NCBI GenBank assembly: GCA_003446775.1
Contig: DMCH01000120.1
Location: 810 to 13,242 of the forward strand
DNA from: Chloroflexota bacterium
GTDB taxonomy: Bacteria; Chloroflexota; Dormibacteria; Dormibacterales; Dormibacteraceae
Direction: 5' to 3'
DNA: 12,433 bases
This document shows positions 1 through 6,920 of this stretch, piece after piece. Both the position numbers and the translations under genes were made by a program. Within the stretch, counting starts at the first letter, position 1. Every line of letters starts with the position of its first letter. The notes below the pieces were generated by a model. It ran no database searches and was not told the DNA's origin. It saw only the letters and a list, made by a program, of their open reading frames with translations.

Positions 1-2
1 CC

Positions 3-779
3 CTGCGCGCCAGATTGCGCGCCCTGGTTCCGAACTACAAAGGCGCCGAGCGCGCCCTGGCGGTCAAAGTGCCAAAGCTCGCCAGCTTGATCGCGGCGAG
101 CGAGACTTACCAACGCCTCAACTCCAACATGTCCGTGGACGACAACGTCCGTGAGATCGAGCGAATCGCTGAACTGGGCGCCCGCCAGGGCGCCGTCGTG
201 ACGGTCGGGATCGCGACGAGCTTTGTCTGTCCTTATGAAGGCCTGATCCCGGAGGATCACCTCATGTCGCTGGTGGAACGGTTCGTGGGTTTCGGCATCA
301 CCGAGATCAGTCTGGCCGACAGCATCGGTCTTGCCTGGCCGACGCTGGTCGCCGAGCGCTGCCGGGTGATCCTCGACCGCTGGCCGGATGTGACTGTTGG
401 ATTGCACCTGCACACGCTGGCCGGCCTGGCCCTGGCCAACGCGTTCGCCGGCTATCAGGCTGGGGCCAAGAGCTTCGATGGGTCCGTAGGCGGTATCGGC
501 GGCGGCATCGCGATGCCAATCCATACGACCGGCATGGGTAACGTCGCGACCGAAGACCTCGTCTATATGTTCGAGTCGTGCGGTATCGAAACAGGCATCG
601 ACCAGGACGCGATTGCGTCCGTGGGCCGGAAGACTCAGGAAATGATCGGCACCGGCGGAGGCCACGTCACATCCTTTGGGACGATGGAAGGCTTTCTGAC
701 CCAGAGTCGTCGCCAGCTGGCCCGCGTCGCGGCGGCTCCGCCGGGGGACTCGGGGAGGCGGCAACCGAGCCCGAGGTGA
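3..779 (+). CDS. HMG-CoA lyase-like aldolase (DRE-TIM family), 5' truncated
   Basis: The frame is open to the left edge, so the start and the N-terminal metal-ligand region lie outside the window. Counting from the TTG at 15, the protein has family landmarks: ASETYQRLNSNMS near residue 28, CPYEG at 72, LADSIG at 100, the HxH metal pair H131/H133, and GNVATEDLVYM at 175, close to HMG-CoA lyases. That family splits 3-hydroxy-3-methylglutaryl-CoA into acetoacetate and acetyl-CoA in the cytoplasm; relatives cleave citramalyl-CoA and other 3-hydroxyacyl-CoAs. Two oddities are seen. The usual HCHDTYG reads HLHTLAG, and the GLGGCP loop that carries the catalytic cysteine reads GIGGGIAMP, about three residues longer and without Cys. 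The family is secure, but the substrate may not be HMG-CoA. The neighbouring CoA-transferase 66 bp downstream probably supplies its CoA ester. Confidence 0.85.
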   Translation: MRARLRALVPNYKGAERALAVKVPKLASLIAASETYQRLNSNMSVDDNVREIERIAELGARQGAVVTVGIATSFVCPYEGLIPEDHLMSLVERFVGFGITEISLADSIGLAWPTLVAERCRVILDRWPDVTVGLHLHTLAGLALANAFAGYQAGAKSFDGSVGGIGGGIAMPIHTTGMGNVATEDLVYMFESCGIETGIDQDAIASVGRKTQEMIGTGGGHVTSFGTMEGFLTQSRRQLARVAAAPPGDSGRRQPSPR

Positions 780-830
780 GCGTCAAGCGGCAGTCAACGT
801 CACAAGCCCGATGAAGTTCATCCGCTCTGT

Positions 831-836
831 GGAAGG
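831..836 (+). promoter_or_regulatory. Shine-Dalgarno GGAAGG deciding the CoA-transferase start
   Basis: GGAAGG lies 9 nt before the ATG at 846. It directly abuts an in-frame TTG at 837, which is too close to be used, so it supports 846 as the start. Confidence 0.6.
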
Positions 837-845
837 TTGATCGTC

Positions 846-2039
846 ATGACCGCCCAAGTGCTGTCCGGCAAGCGCGTAGTCGACATCGCGACCCTCGCTG
901 CAGGGCCGTGGATCGCTTGCTATCTGGGCGAGTTCGGTGCCGACGTGATCAAGGTCGAGCAACCAGGGATTGGTGATCACCAGCGGCGGTGGGGCTCCAA
1001 GAAAGATGGCGAGCCGATCTTCTGGAAGTCGATCGCACGCAACAAGCGTTCGATCACACTCGACCTGCGCAAGCCTCGCGGGGCCGCCGTCCTGAGGCGG
1101 CTTCTCGCGACCGCCGATGTCCTGGTCGAGAATTTCCGCCCTGGGACCCTCGAGCGCTGGGGCCTTGCTCCGGAGAGCCTCCGCAAAGTCAACCCCGGGT
1201 TGATAATCGTCCGCGTGACGGGTTTCGGGCAGACCGGCCCGTACCGGGAACGTCCCGGCTTCGGCACCCTGGCCGAGGCCATGTCGGGATTCAGCCACAT
1301 GACAGGCGCAGCGGACGGACCTCCTACCCTGCCCGGTCTGCCCCTCGCCGACGGGGTGGCCGGGCTCACTGGCGCGTTCGCCGTGATGCTCGCGCTGTAC
1401 CATCGGGACGCCGGCGGCGGGGAGGGGCAGGTGATCGACATCTCGCTGTACGAGCCGCTCCTGCGGCTGATGGAGCCTTCGCTCCTCGACTGGGATCAGC
1501 TCCACCACAACCTGACCCGGACGGGAAACAGCATTCCCCACGTCGCCCCGCGCAATGCCTATGTCTGCGCCGACGGCCAGTGGGTTGCCCTCTCAGCCAG
1601 CGCCCAGTCGATCTTCGAACGCCTCGCGCAGGCGATCGGCCGGCCCGAGTTGCTGGACGACGTACGCTTCGCCACCAACGACGTTCGCGTCGCCAACACC
1701 GAGGCTCTCGACGAGATCATCGCCGGATGGATGGTCGAGCACACCCGTCCGGAAGTGCTATCGCTGATGGAAGAGGCCGAGGTTGCGCTCGCGCCAATCT
1801 ATGACCTGCCGTCCGTCTACGCCGATCCACATTTCCGTGCCCGGCAAAGTTTCGTCGAGGTTCATGATCCCGTCCTGGGACCAATGCACCTGGTCGATGT
1901 GGCGCCCAAGCTCAGCGCCACGCCTGGACGGGTGCGTCACACCGGCCCGGCGCTCGGCCAGCACAACGCGGAGGTATTGGCCGAGTTGGGGCTCACTCCC
2001 GAAGAGGTCGAGCTGGTGGTGGCGGAGGGTCTCTCTTGA
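846..2039 (+). CDS. CaiB/BaiF family III CoA-transferase (first copy)
   Basis: A 397-residue protein of normal family length (about 400). It opens with LSGKRVVDIATLAAGPWIACYLGEFGAD, cut here to the recognisable start, then has VENFRPG near 95, GFGQTGPY near 126 and LPLADGVAG, which places an aspartate at residue 169, the position of the catalytic Asp in formyl-CoA transferase. It ends with the usual GLTPEEVELVVAEGL-type helix. Family III enzymes move CoA between a donor thioester, often succinyl-CoA, and a carboxylic acid through an aspartyl-CoA intermediate. It lies 66 bp behind the HMG-CoA-lyase-like gene and 39 bp before the importer, so it probably activates the imported acid for that lyase (inference). 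The ATG at 846 is preferred over TTG 837 because of the GGAAGG spacing. Confidence 0.93.
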   Translation: MTAQVLSGKRVVDIATLAAGPWIACYLGEFGADVIKVEQPGIGDHQRRWGSKKDGEPIFWKSIARNKRSITLDLRKPRGAAVLRRLLATADVLVENFRPGTLERWGLAPESLRKVNPGLIIVRVTGFGQTGPYRERPGFGTLAEAMSGFSHMTGAADGPPTLPGLPLADGVAGLTGAFAVMLALYHRDAGGGEGQVIDISLYEPLLRLMEPSLLDWDQLHHNLTRTGNSIPHVAPRNAYVCADGQWVALSASAQSIFERLAQAIGRPELLDDVRFATNDVRVANTEALDEIIAGWMVEHTRPEVLSLMEEAEVALAPIYDLPSVYADPHFRARQSFVEVHDPVLGPMHLVDVAPKLSATPGRVRHTGPALGQHNAEVLAELGLTPEEVELVVAEGLS

Positions 2040-2078
2040 TCTTCCGCAGCATGTTGTTTGCACCCGTGAATTAGCCTC

Positions 2079-2957
2079 ATGAGTCTTCTCTTCCTGTCGT
2101 TCGGATTCGGGCTCATCACGGCATCGGTCCTTGCGCTGGCGGCGGTCGGCCTATCGCTCCAGTTCGGCGTCACCAACTACATCAACTTCGCTTATGGAGA
2201 GTTCCTGACCATCGGGGCCTACCTGGCCTGGACCCTGAACCATTGGCTTCACGTGAACGTGTGGCTCTCCATGGTGATCGCCACGCTTCTGACAGGCGTC
2301 TTCGGGGTCGTGACCAACCAGTTCCTCCTCCGGCCGTTCTCTAAGAAGGGCAAGCCTCTGCTCTTCCTACTGATCGTGACGTTCGGCCTATCACTGTTCC
2401 TCAGCAACCTCGTGCTGGCCATCTGGGGGCCGGACTTCGTGAACCTCGACGTTCCTCGCCAGCAACCGTTCTCGGTCGGCCCGATGCTGTTCACCGCCAA
2501 CCAGCTCGCGATCATTGCGATTGCGGTGGTCGTGATGCTTGCCCTCCACCTGCTGCTGACCAGGACCGAGATCGGCAAGGCCATGCGCGCTATGTCTGAC
2601 AGCGTCGATCTCGCTCAGGTGAGCGGGATCGACACCGACCGAATCACCAGCTTTACCTGGCTGGTCAGCGGCTGCCTGGCGGGACTGGCCGGGATCGTGC
2701 TCGCCATCAACCTCACCAGCTTCCAGCCCGCCTTCGGCGGCGAGTTCCTGTTCGTCATCTTCGCGGCGGTGATCCTAGGGGGCGTCGGATCGCCGTACGG
2801 CGCCATCCTTGGTGCGCTGGTGATCGGGCTCGCGACCGAGATGTCGGGCGTTTTCCTCGACTCCGCGTACAAGAACGATGTTGCCTTCGCGCTGCTGGTG
2901 CTGATGCTGCTCCTCCGGCCGCAGGGACTGATCCGTATGGCGGGCAAGGCTGCCTGA
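2079..2957 (+). CDS. livH: Branched-chain amino acid-type ABC importer permease, LivH-like
   Basis: A 292-residue, strongly hydrophobic protein with about eight membrane segments, the normal LivH length. The N-terminal pattern GLSLQFGVTNYINFAYGEF (residues 24-42) and the cytoplasmic coupling loop EIGKAMRAMSDS..GID (about 164-185), which contacts the ATPases, are typical of HAAT-family permeases. The C-terminal AVILGGVGSPYGAILGALVIG stretch is also characteristic. It forms the inner-membrane channel together with the LivM-like protein that begins 3 bp after its stop. HAAT importers carry branched-chain amino acids, but also amides, urea, aromatic acids and dicarboxylates. With acyl-CoA enzymes upstream, a carboxylic acid is as likely as an amino acid. 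The ATG at 2079 has only a weak ribosome site. Confidence 0.93.
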   Translation: MSLLFLSFGFGLITASVLALAAVGLSLQFGVTNYINFAYGEFLTIGAYLAWTLNHWLHVNVWLSMVIATLLTGVFGVVTNQFLLRPFSKKGKPLLFLLIVTFGLSLFLSNLVLAIWGPDFVNLDVPRQQPFSVGPMLFTANQLAIIAIAVVVMLALHLLLTRTEIGKAMRAMSDSVDLAQVSGIDTDRITSFTWLVSGCLAGLAGIVLAINLTSFQPAFGGEFLFVIFAAVILGGVGSPYGAILGALVIGLATEMSGVFLDSAYKNDVAFALLVLMLLLRPQGLIRMAGKAA

Positions 2958-2960
2958 GCT

Positions 2961-3956
2961 ATGGGACCTATTGCCTACTACCTAGCCACGCTCGTCGTCT
3001 ACTTCTTCATCTTCGCCATCCTCACCTGGGGCTTGAACATCCAGTTCGGCTCCGCCGGCATCCTCAACTTCACCTACATCACGTTCTTCGCCATCGGGGC
3101 CTACTTCACGGGTGTGGCCATGATGGCCAGGCCGACAACAGACTCGAACATGCGTTACATCCTCGGCCTGAACTGGCCTTTCATCCCCTCGCTGCTCCTC
3201 GGTGCGCTAGCTGCTGGCTTGCTTGGCCTGCTGGTTGGCCTCGTCGCCCTTCGCCGGCTTCGCAGCGACTACCTCGCGATTGTCACCGTGTCGGTCGGGG
3301 CGATTGTCTACGACTTCGTCAACGTGAACACGTCTGCGTTCAACGGTGGGGACGGGATCGCCGGGGTTCCCTACCCCTTCAACGACCAGCTCAACCTGGA
3401 CCCCAACACCTACATCTTCTTTTACGTGGGGCTGACCGGGTTCGTGATGCTCGTGCTGGGGGTCGTGGCGTTTCGCCTCTACAAGTCGCCGCTGGGCCGA
3501 ACGCTGCGGGCGATCCGGGAGGATAGCGATGTGGCCGCCGCTTTCGGCAAGGACACCTACCGTTTCCGGATGATCGCGATGGTGATCGGGTGCCTGTATG
3601 CGGGCATAGCCGGCGGGCTTCTGATCGGCTTCATCAGTGCGCTCAACCCCGGAGGCTGGACAGCAGGCGAGACGTTCATAATCTGGGCCGCACTCCTGGT
3701 CGGCGGCCGGGGCAACAATTGGGGTGCGCTGCTGGGCGCATTCCTGGTCCCGGTGCTGTTCGTGGAGGCAACCCGCTTCCTGCCTGAGATCCCCGGCCAT
3801 CCCGTACTCATTGCGGCGATCCGAAACATGATCGTGGGCGGCCTTCTCATCGGCGTCTTGTGGTTCCGGCCCGAGGGCATCTTGCCCGAGCGCAAAGCTC
3901 GCTTTCCGTTTGTGGGCTCCACCCAGCCCAGGAAGGATGCGCAGCTTGACTCCTGA
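2961..3956 (+). CDS. livM: Branched-chain amino acid-type ABC importer permease, LivM-like
   Basis: A 331-residue multi-pass membrane protein, the second permease of the HAAT importer. The signature features are LNIQFGSAGILNF (25-37), the FNGGDGIAGVP segment (127-137), which corresponds to the conserved TGGxxGI loop of LivM proteins, and the coupling loop PLGRTLRAIREDSDVAAAFG (177-196). The ATG is separated from the LivH stop by only 3 bp, and the 3' end overlaps the next reading frame, so the two permeases and the fused ATPase are probably co-translated. Substrate specificity is not readable from the permease. Confidence 0.93.
   Translation: MGPIAYYLATLVVYFFIFAILTWGLNIQFGSAGILNFTYITFFAIGAYFTGVAMMARPTTDSNMRYILGLNWPFIPSLLLGALAAGLLGLLVGLVALRRLRSDYLAIVTVSVGAIVYDFVNVNTSAFNGGDGIAGVPYPFNDQLNLDPNTYIFFYVGLTGFVMLVLGVVAFRLYKSPLGRTLRAIREDSDVAAAFGKDTYRFRMIAMVIGCLYAGIAGGLLIGFISALNPGGWTAGETFIIWAALLVGGRGNNWGALLGAFLVPVLFVEATRFLPEIPGHPVLIAAIRNMIVGGLLIGVLWFRPEGILPERKARFPFVGSTQPRKDAQLDS
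3931..3936 (+). promoter_or_regulatory. Shine-Dalgarno GGAAGG inside livM, for the fused ATPase
   Basis: GGAAGG touches the ATG at 3937 (no spacer) but sits 9 nt before the in-frame TTG at 3946, the same motif and spacing as at 831-846. It therefore favours the TTG as the real start. ATG 3937 would add only three residues. Confidence 0.5.
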
Positions 3957-5538
3957 GATCATCCTCGAGGTCAGCAGCGTCTCCTACGCATTTGGCGGAG
4001 TCAAGGCGGTGGACGGCAGCACGTTCACGCTGCAGCGAGGCCTGATCGGTGCGCTCATCGGTCCCAATGGAGCCGGCAAGACGACCCTCATCAATGTGGC
4101 GTCGGGGGCCCTTGGCGCCCAGGGCGGACGTATCTCCTTCAATGGCCTCGATATCACCGGCTGGCCGAGCCACAGGGTCGCCCGGTCGGGCCTCATCCGA
4201 ACCTTCCAGATCTCGCGGGAGCTCGGGGGCATGACCGTCCTGGAGAACATGCTGGTGCCGCCGCCGGACCAGGCGGGTGAACAGCTCTTCAACGCCGTAT
4301 TCAGGCCCTCCGTCGGCAGGAAGCAGGACCGCCGTCTTGTCGAGTTGGCGCTGACGCAGCTGGAGAACTTCGGTCTTTACTCCTCACGCGACCAGTACGC
4401 ACGAAACCTCAGCGGCGGCCAGAAGCGGCTCCTCGAGCTGGCGCGAGGCGTGATGGGCGAACCCAAGCTCATGGTGCTCGACGAACCGTTCGCGGGCGTC
4501 AACCCCGCGCTGATCGAGCGGCTCGAGGAGCACATCCGGGAACTGCGCCAGGGCGGGATCACGTTCCTCATGGTCGAGCACAACCTAAACGTGGTCGAAC
4601 GGATCTGCGACCACGTCGTCGTGATGGCGGAGGGCAGGACCCTCGCCACCGGCCGTATGGCGGATCTTCGCCGGAATGAGGAGGTGATCACGGCTTATCT
4701 CGGAGGTGCCCTCACCAAACGCGCTCAACCGGCGCCGGCGGGGGCACAGCCGACCACCGGGGGAATGCCTTCGGAACGTGGCCCAGCCGTGCTGGTTGCG
4801 GAAAGCATCACGGCTGGCTACGGCAAAGTTCCCGTCATCCAGGACGTGACGCTGCAGGCAGAGCCGGGCAAGGTCGTGGCCATGGTCGGTCCCAATGGCG
4901 CCGGCAAGTCCACGATGCTGAAGGCAGTGTTCGGGCTGCTCCGGAACAAGTCCGGACGCGTGCTCCTGGCCGGCGAGGACATCGGCGCCTGGCCCGCCTT
5001 CCGGATCGCGCGAAACGGCATGGCCTATGTCCCGCAAGTGATCAACGTATTTACCTCGATGACCGTCTTCGAGAACCTCGAGATGGGTGGCTACACGCTT
5101 AAGAAAGGAGTTCAGGCACGGGCCAATGAAGTCCTCGAGATATTCCCGGACCTAAAGACCGCCAGGTCGAAAAAGGCTGGCAACCTGAGTGGTGGCCAGC
5201 GCAACATGCTGGGGATGGCTCGCGCGCTGATGCTCGAGCCGAAGGTAGTGCTGCTCGACGAGCCGACCGCCGGCCTTTCTCCGGCCTATACCGCGATTGT
5301 CTGGGATCAGATCCGCCGGGTCGCGGCCCTCGGCACCGCCGTCGTCGTTGTAGAGCAGAATGTGGACCTGGCGGTCAACCACGCGGACTGGGTATACGTG
5401 CTGGTGGCGGGCCGGAACCGGTTGGATGGAAAAGCGCGCGAGGTCGGACTTGTGGACCTGCCCAGCATCTTCCTCGGAGGGCAGGGGCCGACCGAGCCCG
5501 AGTTGCGGGCTGAGCGTAAAGTCAACGAGGGCGGGTAG
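3946..5538 (+). CDS. Fused LivG-LivF ABC transporter ATPase (two nucleotide-binding domains)
   Basis: One 530-residue chain carries two complete ABC ATPase domains, where most HAAT systems have two separate genes. Domain 1 (about 6-254) has Walker A GPNGAGKT at 39, Q-loop Q88, signature LSGGQ at 155, Walker B LMVLDE at 175 and switch H212 in EHN, matching LivG. A Pro/Ala/Gly-rich linker (about 258-281) follows. Domain 2 (about 282-512) has Walker A GPNGAGKS at 315, Q364 in YVPQ, LSGGQ at 414, Walker B VVLLDE at 434 and EQN at 470, with glutamine at the switch position as is usual in LivF. The protein powers the LivH/LivM channel from the cytoplasmic face. Its start overlaps the end of livM by 11 bp (TTG 3946) or 20 bp (ATG 3937). 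No core motif is missing, so both sites look able to bind ATP. Confidence 0.93.
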   Translation: MTPEIILEVSSVSYAFGGVKAVDGSTFTLQRGLIGALIGPNGAGKTTLINVASGALGAQGGRISFNGLDITGWPSHRVARSGLIRTFQISRELGGMTVLENMLVPPPDQAGEQLFNAVFRPSVGRKQDRRLVELALTQLENFGLYSSRDQYARNLSGGQKRLLELARGVMGEPKLMVLDEPFAGVNPALIERLEEHIRELRQGGITFLMVEHNLNVVERICDHVVVMAEGRTLATGRMADLRRNEEVITAYLGGALTKRAQPAPAGAQPTTGGMPSERGPAVLVAESITAGYGKVPVIQDVTLQAEPGKVVAMVGPNGAGKSTMLKAVFGLLRNKSGRVLLAGEDIGAWPAFRIARNGMAYVPQVINVFTSMTVFENLEMGGYTLKKGVQARANEVLEIFPDLKTARSKKAGNLSGGQRNMLGMARALMLEPKVVLLDEPTAGLSPAYTAIVWDQIRRVAALGTAVVVVEQNVDLAVNHADWVYVLVAGRNRLDGKAREVGLVDLPSIFLGGQGPTEPELRAERKVNEGG

Positions 5539-5550
5539 CGACGAACTGGT

Positions 5551-5556
5551 GAGGAG
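5551..5556 (+). promoter_or_regulatory. Shine-Dalgarno GAGGAG of the 10-codon leader frame
   Basis: GAGGAG lies 9 nt upstream of the ATG at 5566. It is the only good ribosome site in the first part of the gap between the ATPase and the binding-protein gene, which makes translation of the short frame plausible. Confidence 0.35.
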
Positions 5557-5565
5557 TCGACTTTT

Positions 5566-5598
5566 ATGACGCAATCGAATGCGGAGGAGTGCAGATGA
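5566..5598 (+). CDS. Possible 10-residue leader peptide coupled to the binding-protein gene
   Basis: ATG at 5566 opens a frame encoding MTQSNAEECR. Its TGA stop (5596-5598) overlaps the binding-protein ATG (5595-5597) as ATGA, the classic arrangement for translational coupling. It has its own GAGGAG site 9 nt upstream, and the ribosome site of the next gene lies inside it. The peptide has no run of Leu, Ile or Val codons, so a classical branched-chain attenuator is not suggested. It could be a coupling minicistron that raises or tunes binding-protein translation relative to the membrane components, or chance. No family is recognisable in ten residues. Confidence 0.3.
   Translation: MTQSNAEECR
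5583..5588 (+). promoter_or_regulatory. Shine-Dalgarno GGAGGA of the binding-protein gene
   Basis: GGAGGA lies 6 nt before the ATG at 5595 and is the strongest ribosome site in the operon. It directly abuts the alternative GTG at 5589, which rules that codon out. A strong site suits a binding protein that is made in excess over its permeases. Confidence 0.65.
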
Positions 5599-6848
5599 TC
5601 AATAGGGGAACGGCATCGGTCGCGCTTGCAGCCTTGATACTGGCGGTCCTGGGGGCCGCCTGCAACGGAAGCACCTCGAGCGGGACTACGAACACGTCGC
5701 CGATTGTGATGGCGGAGCTCTTCCCGATTTCGGGCCGCGAGGCGTTCGTCGGTCAGTGGTTCCAGCACGGAGCCGCGGCAGCGGTTCACGACATCAACAA
5801 CAACGGCGGCGTCATGGGCCGGCCGCTCAATGAGACGCTGGCCGACACCGGTGGTGACCCCGTCGACGCTGTGACGGCCTTCCACAAGCTGCTGCTCCAG
5901 AACCCCACTTTCATGGTGGGGCCGTCCTCGCTCGAGATCCAGGGCGTCGTCAAGCTCATCGATTCGGCCCAGCTTGTCGACTTCATGGAAGGCGGGACCT
6001 CCCAGATGGACCACATGCAATACAAGTACGTTTTCCGGACCAGCGCTTCAGACACCACGCTAACCGCCGCAATGGCCTACTACGCGATCCAAAAGGGGTA
6101 CAAGAAGGCAGTCATGTTCTTCGAGACCACTTCTGACGCGGCCGACGAGCGCGACCACGTGACAAAGTTCTACACGGCCAACGGCGGCCAGATCCTCGAC
6201 ACCGAAAACCTGGCTTTGCACCAGAGCTCGTACCAGACCGAGGTGGCCAAGGCATTCGCATTCAACCCCGATGTCGTTTTCGTGAAGACGGATCCTCAGA
6301 CCGGGTCAACCCTATTCGCCAACATGAGGGCGCAAGGCCACCTCAACGTGCCATTGGTCAGTGACGACACGGGCAGCACCGTCGACTATGCCAAGGCGGT
6401 TGGGCTCGATGCGGCAAGCAAGTACCTAGTCGGCGTGTCCGGCTCTCCGCCCAGCGGTCCGGCCTGGGGCCACTACCTGGCGGACTACAACGCCGTCTGG
6501 AACACCGACAAGCCGCTGCCGCTCTCCGAGAACACCTATGACGCCGTGGTCATCGCAGCCCTCGCGATGACCGAGGCCAAGACGACGGACGGCAAGGTCT
6601 GGGTCGATCACATCCTCAAGGTGAGCAACCCGCCCGGCACAAAGTGCTACATATACGCCGACTGCGTCAAGCTCCTCAATGCCGGGACGAAGATCAACTT
6701 CGAAGGCGCTTCCGGACCAGACGATTTCGACCAGTACCACAACACTTTTGGTGACTGGGACATTACTCAGTTCAACGCCGATGCGAGCTCCAGCACGGTC
6801 GTCTTGCACGTTCCCGCCGACGCTATCGCGAAGTACATGGCGGGCTGA
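5595..6848 (+). CDS. ABC importer substrate-binding lipoprotein (HAAT, periplasmic-binding type I fold)
   Basis: A 417-residue extracytoplasmic receptor. Residues 1-22 form a lipoprotein signal peptide with a short basic start and the hydrophobic run VALAALILAVLGAA. C23 is the likely lipid-anchored residue; the lipobox GAAC is slightly atypical, with Gly rather than Leu at -3. A Ser/Thr/Gly-rich tether (24-36) follows. The mature part starts IVMAELFPISGREAFVG, has INNNGGVMGRPL (68-78) with D84 shortly after, and SENTYDAV near 311, all typical of Leu/Ile/Val-binding-like receptors. C351 and C357 may form a disulfide. The gene follows the ATPase by 56 bp and completes the importer; having the receptor last is less common than first. 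The ligand is not deducible, but the linked CoA-transferase and lyase suggest a carboxylic acid. Confidence 0.92.
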   Translation: MINRGTASVALAALILAVLGAACNGSTSSGTTNTSPIVMAELFPISGREAFVGQWFQHGAAAAVHDINNNGGVMGRPLNETLADTGGDPVDAVTAFHKLLLQNPTFMVGPSSLEIQGVVKLIDSAQLVDFMEGGTSQMDHMQYKYVFRTSASDTTLTAAMAYYAIQKGYKKAVMFFETTSDAADERDHVTKFYTANGGQILDTENLALHQSSYQTEVAKAFAFNPDVVFVKTDPQTGSTLFANMRAQGHLNVPLVSDDTGSTVDYAKAVGLDAASKYLVGVSGSPPSGPAWGHYLADYNAVWNTDKPLPLSENTYDAVVIAALAMTEAKTTDGKVWVDHILKVSNPPGTKCYIYADCVKLLNAGTKINFEGASGPDDFDQYHNTFGDWDITQFNADASSSTVVLHVPADAIAKYMAG

Positions 6849-6863
6849 CCGACTCGAAACTGA

Positions 6864-6900
6864 ATGGGCTGTGGCGGCCGTCGCGGCCGCCACAGCCCAT
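6864..6900. terminator. Bidirectional GC-rich hairpin terminator between convergent genes
   Basis: A perfect inverted repeat: the 16-nt arm ATGGGCTGTGGCGGCC (6864-6879) pairs with 6885-6900. An extra G-C pair closes a 3-nt TCG loop, giving a 17-bp stem. It begins 16 nt after the binding-protein stop and ends 21 nt before the stop of the convergent MFS gene, the expected place for a shared terminator. Neither side has a T tract, so it would be a non-canonical, U-less terminator of the kind described in high-GC bacteria. An mRNA 3'-end protecting hairpin is an alternative. Confidence 0.75.
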
Positions 6901-6920
6901 CGCCGCTTGGTGGCAGATAG

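Noticed and set aside
783..1541. Long - strand open frame (about 250 codons) opposite the first CoA-transferase
   Set aside because: It is antisense to a clear family III CoA-transferase. Long antisense frames are expected in high-GC DNA and its translation has no family character.
3207..3962. Long - strand open frame (about 250 codons) opposite livM
   Set aside because: It is antisense to a well-supported permease. Its His/Gln/Arg/Glu-rich translation is a by-product of hydrophobic codons on the other strand.
4039..4950. Repeated GGTCCCAATGG.GCCGGCAAG-type segments
   Set aside because: These are the two Walker A motifs of the fused ATPase domains, which reflect protein homology and not a DNA repeat element.
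5307..6020. - strand open frame spanning the end of the ATPase and start of the binding protein
   Set aside because: It overlaps two confident genes and the ribosome sites between them, and the translation shows no recognisable domain.
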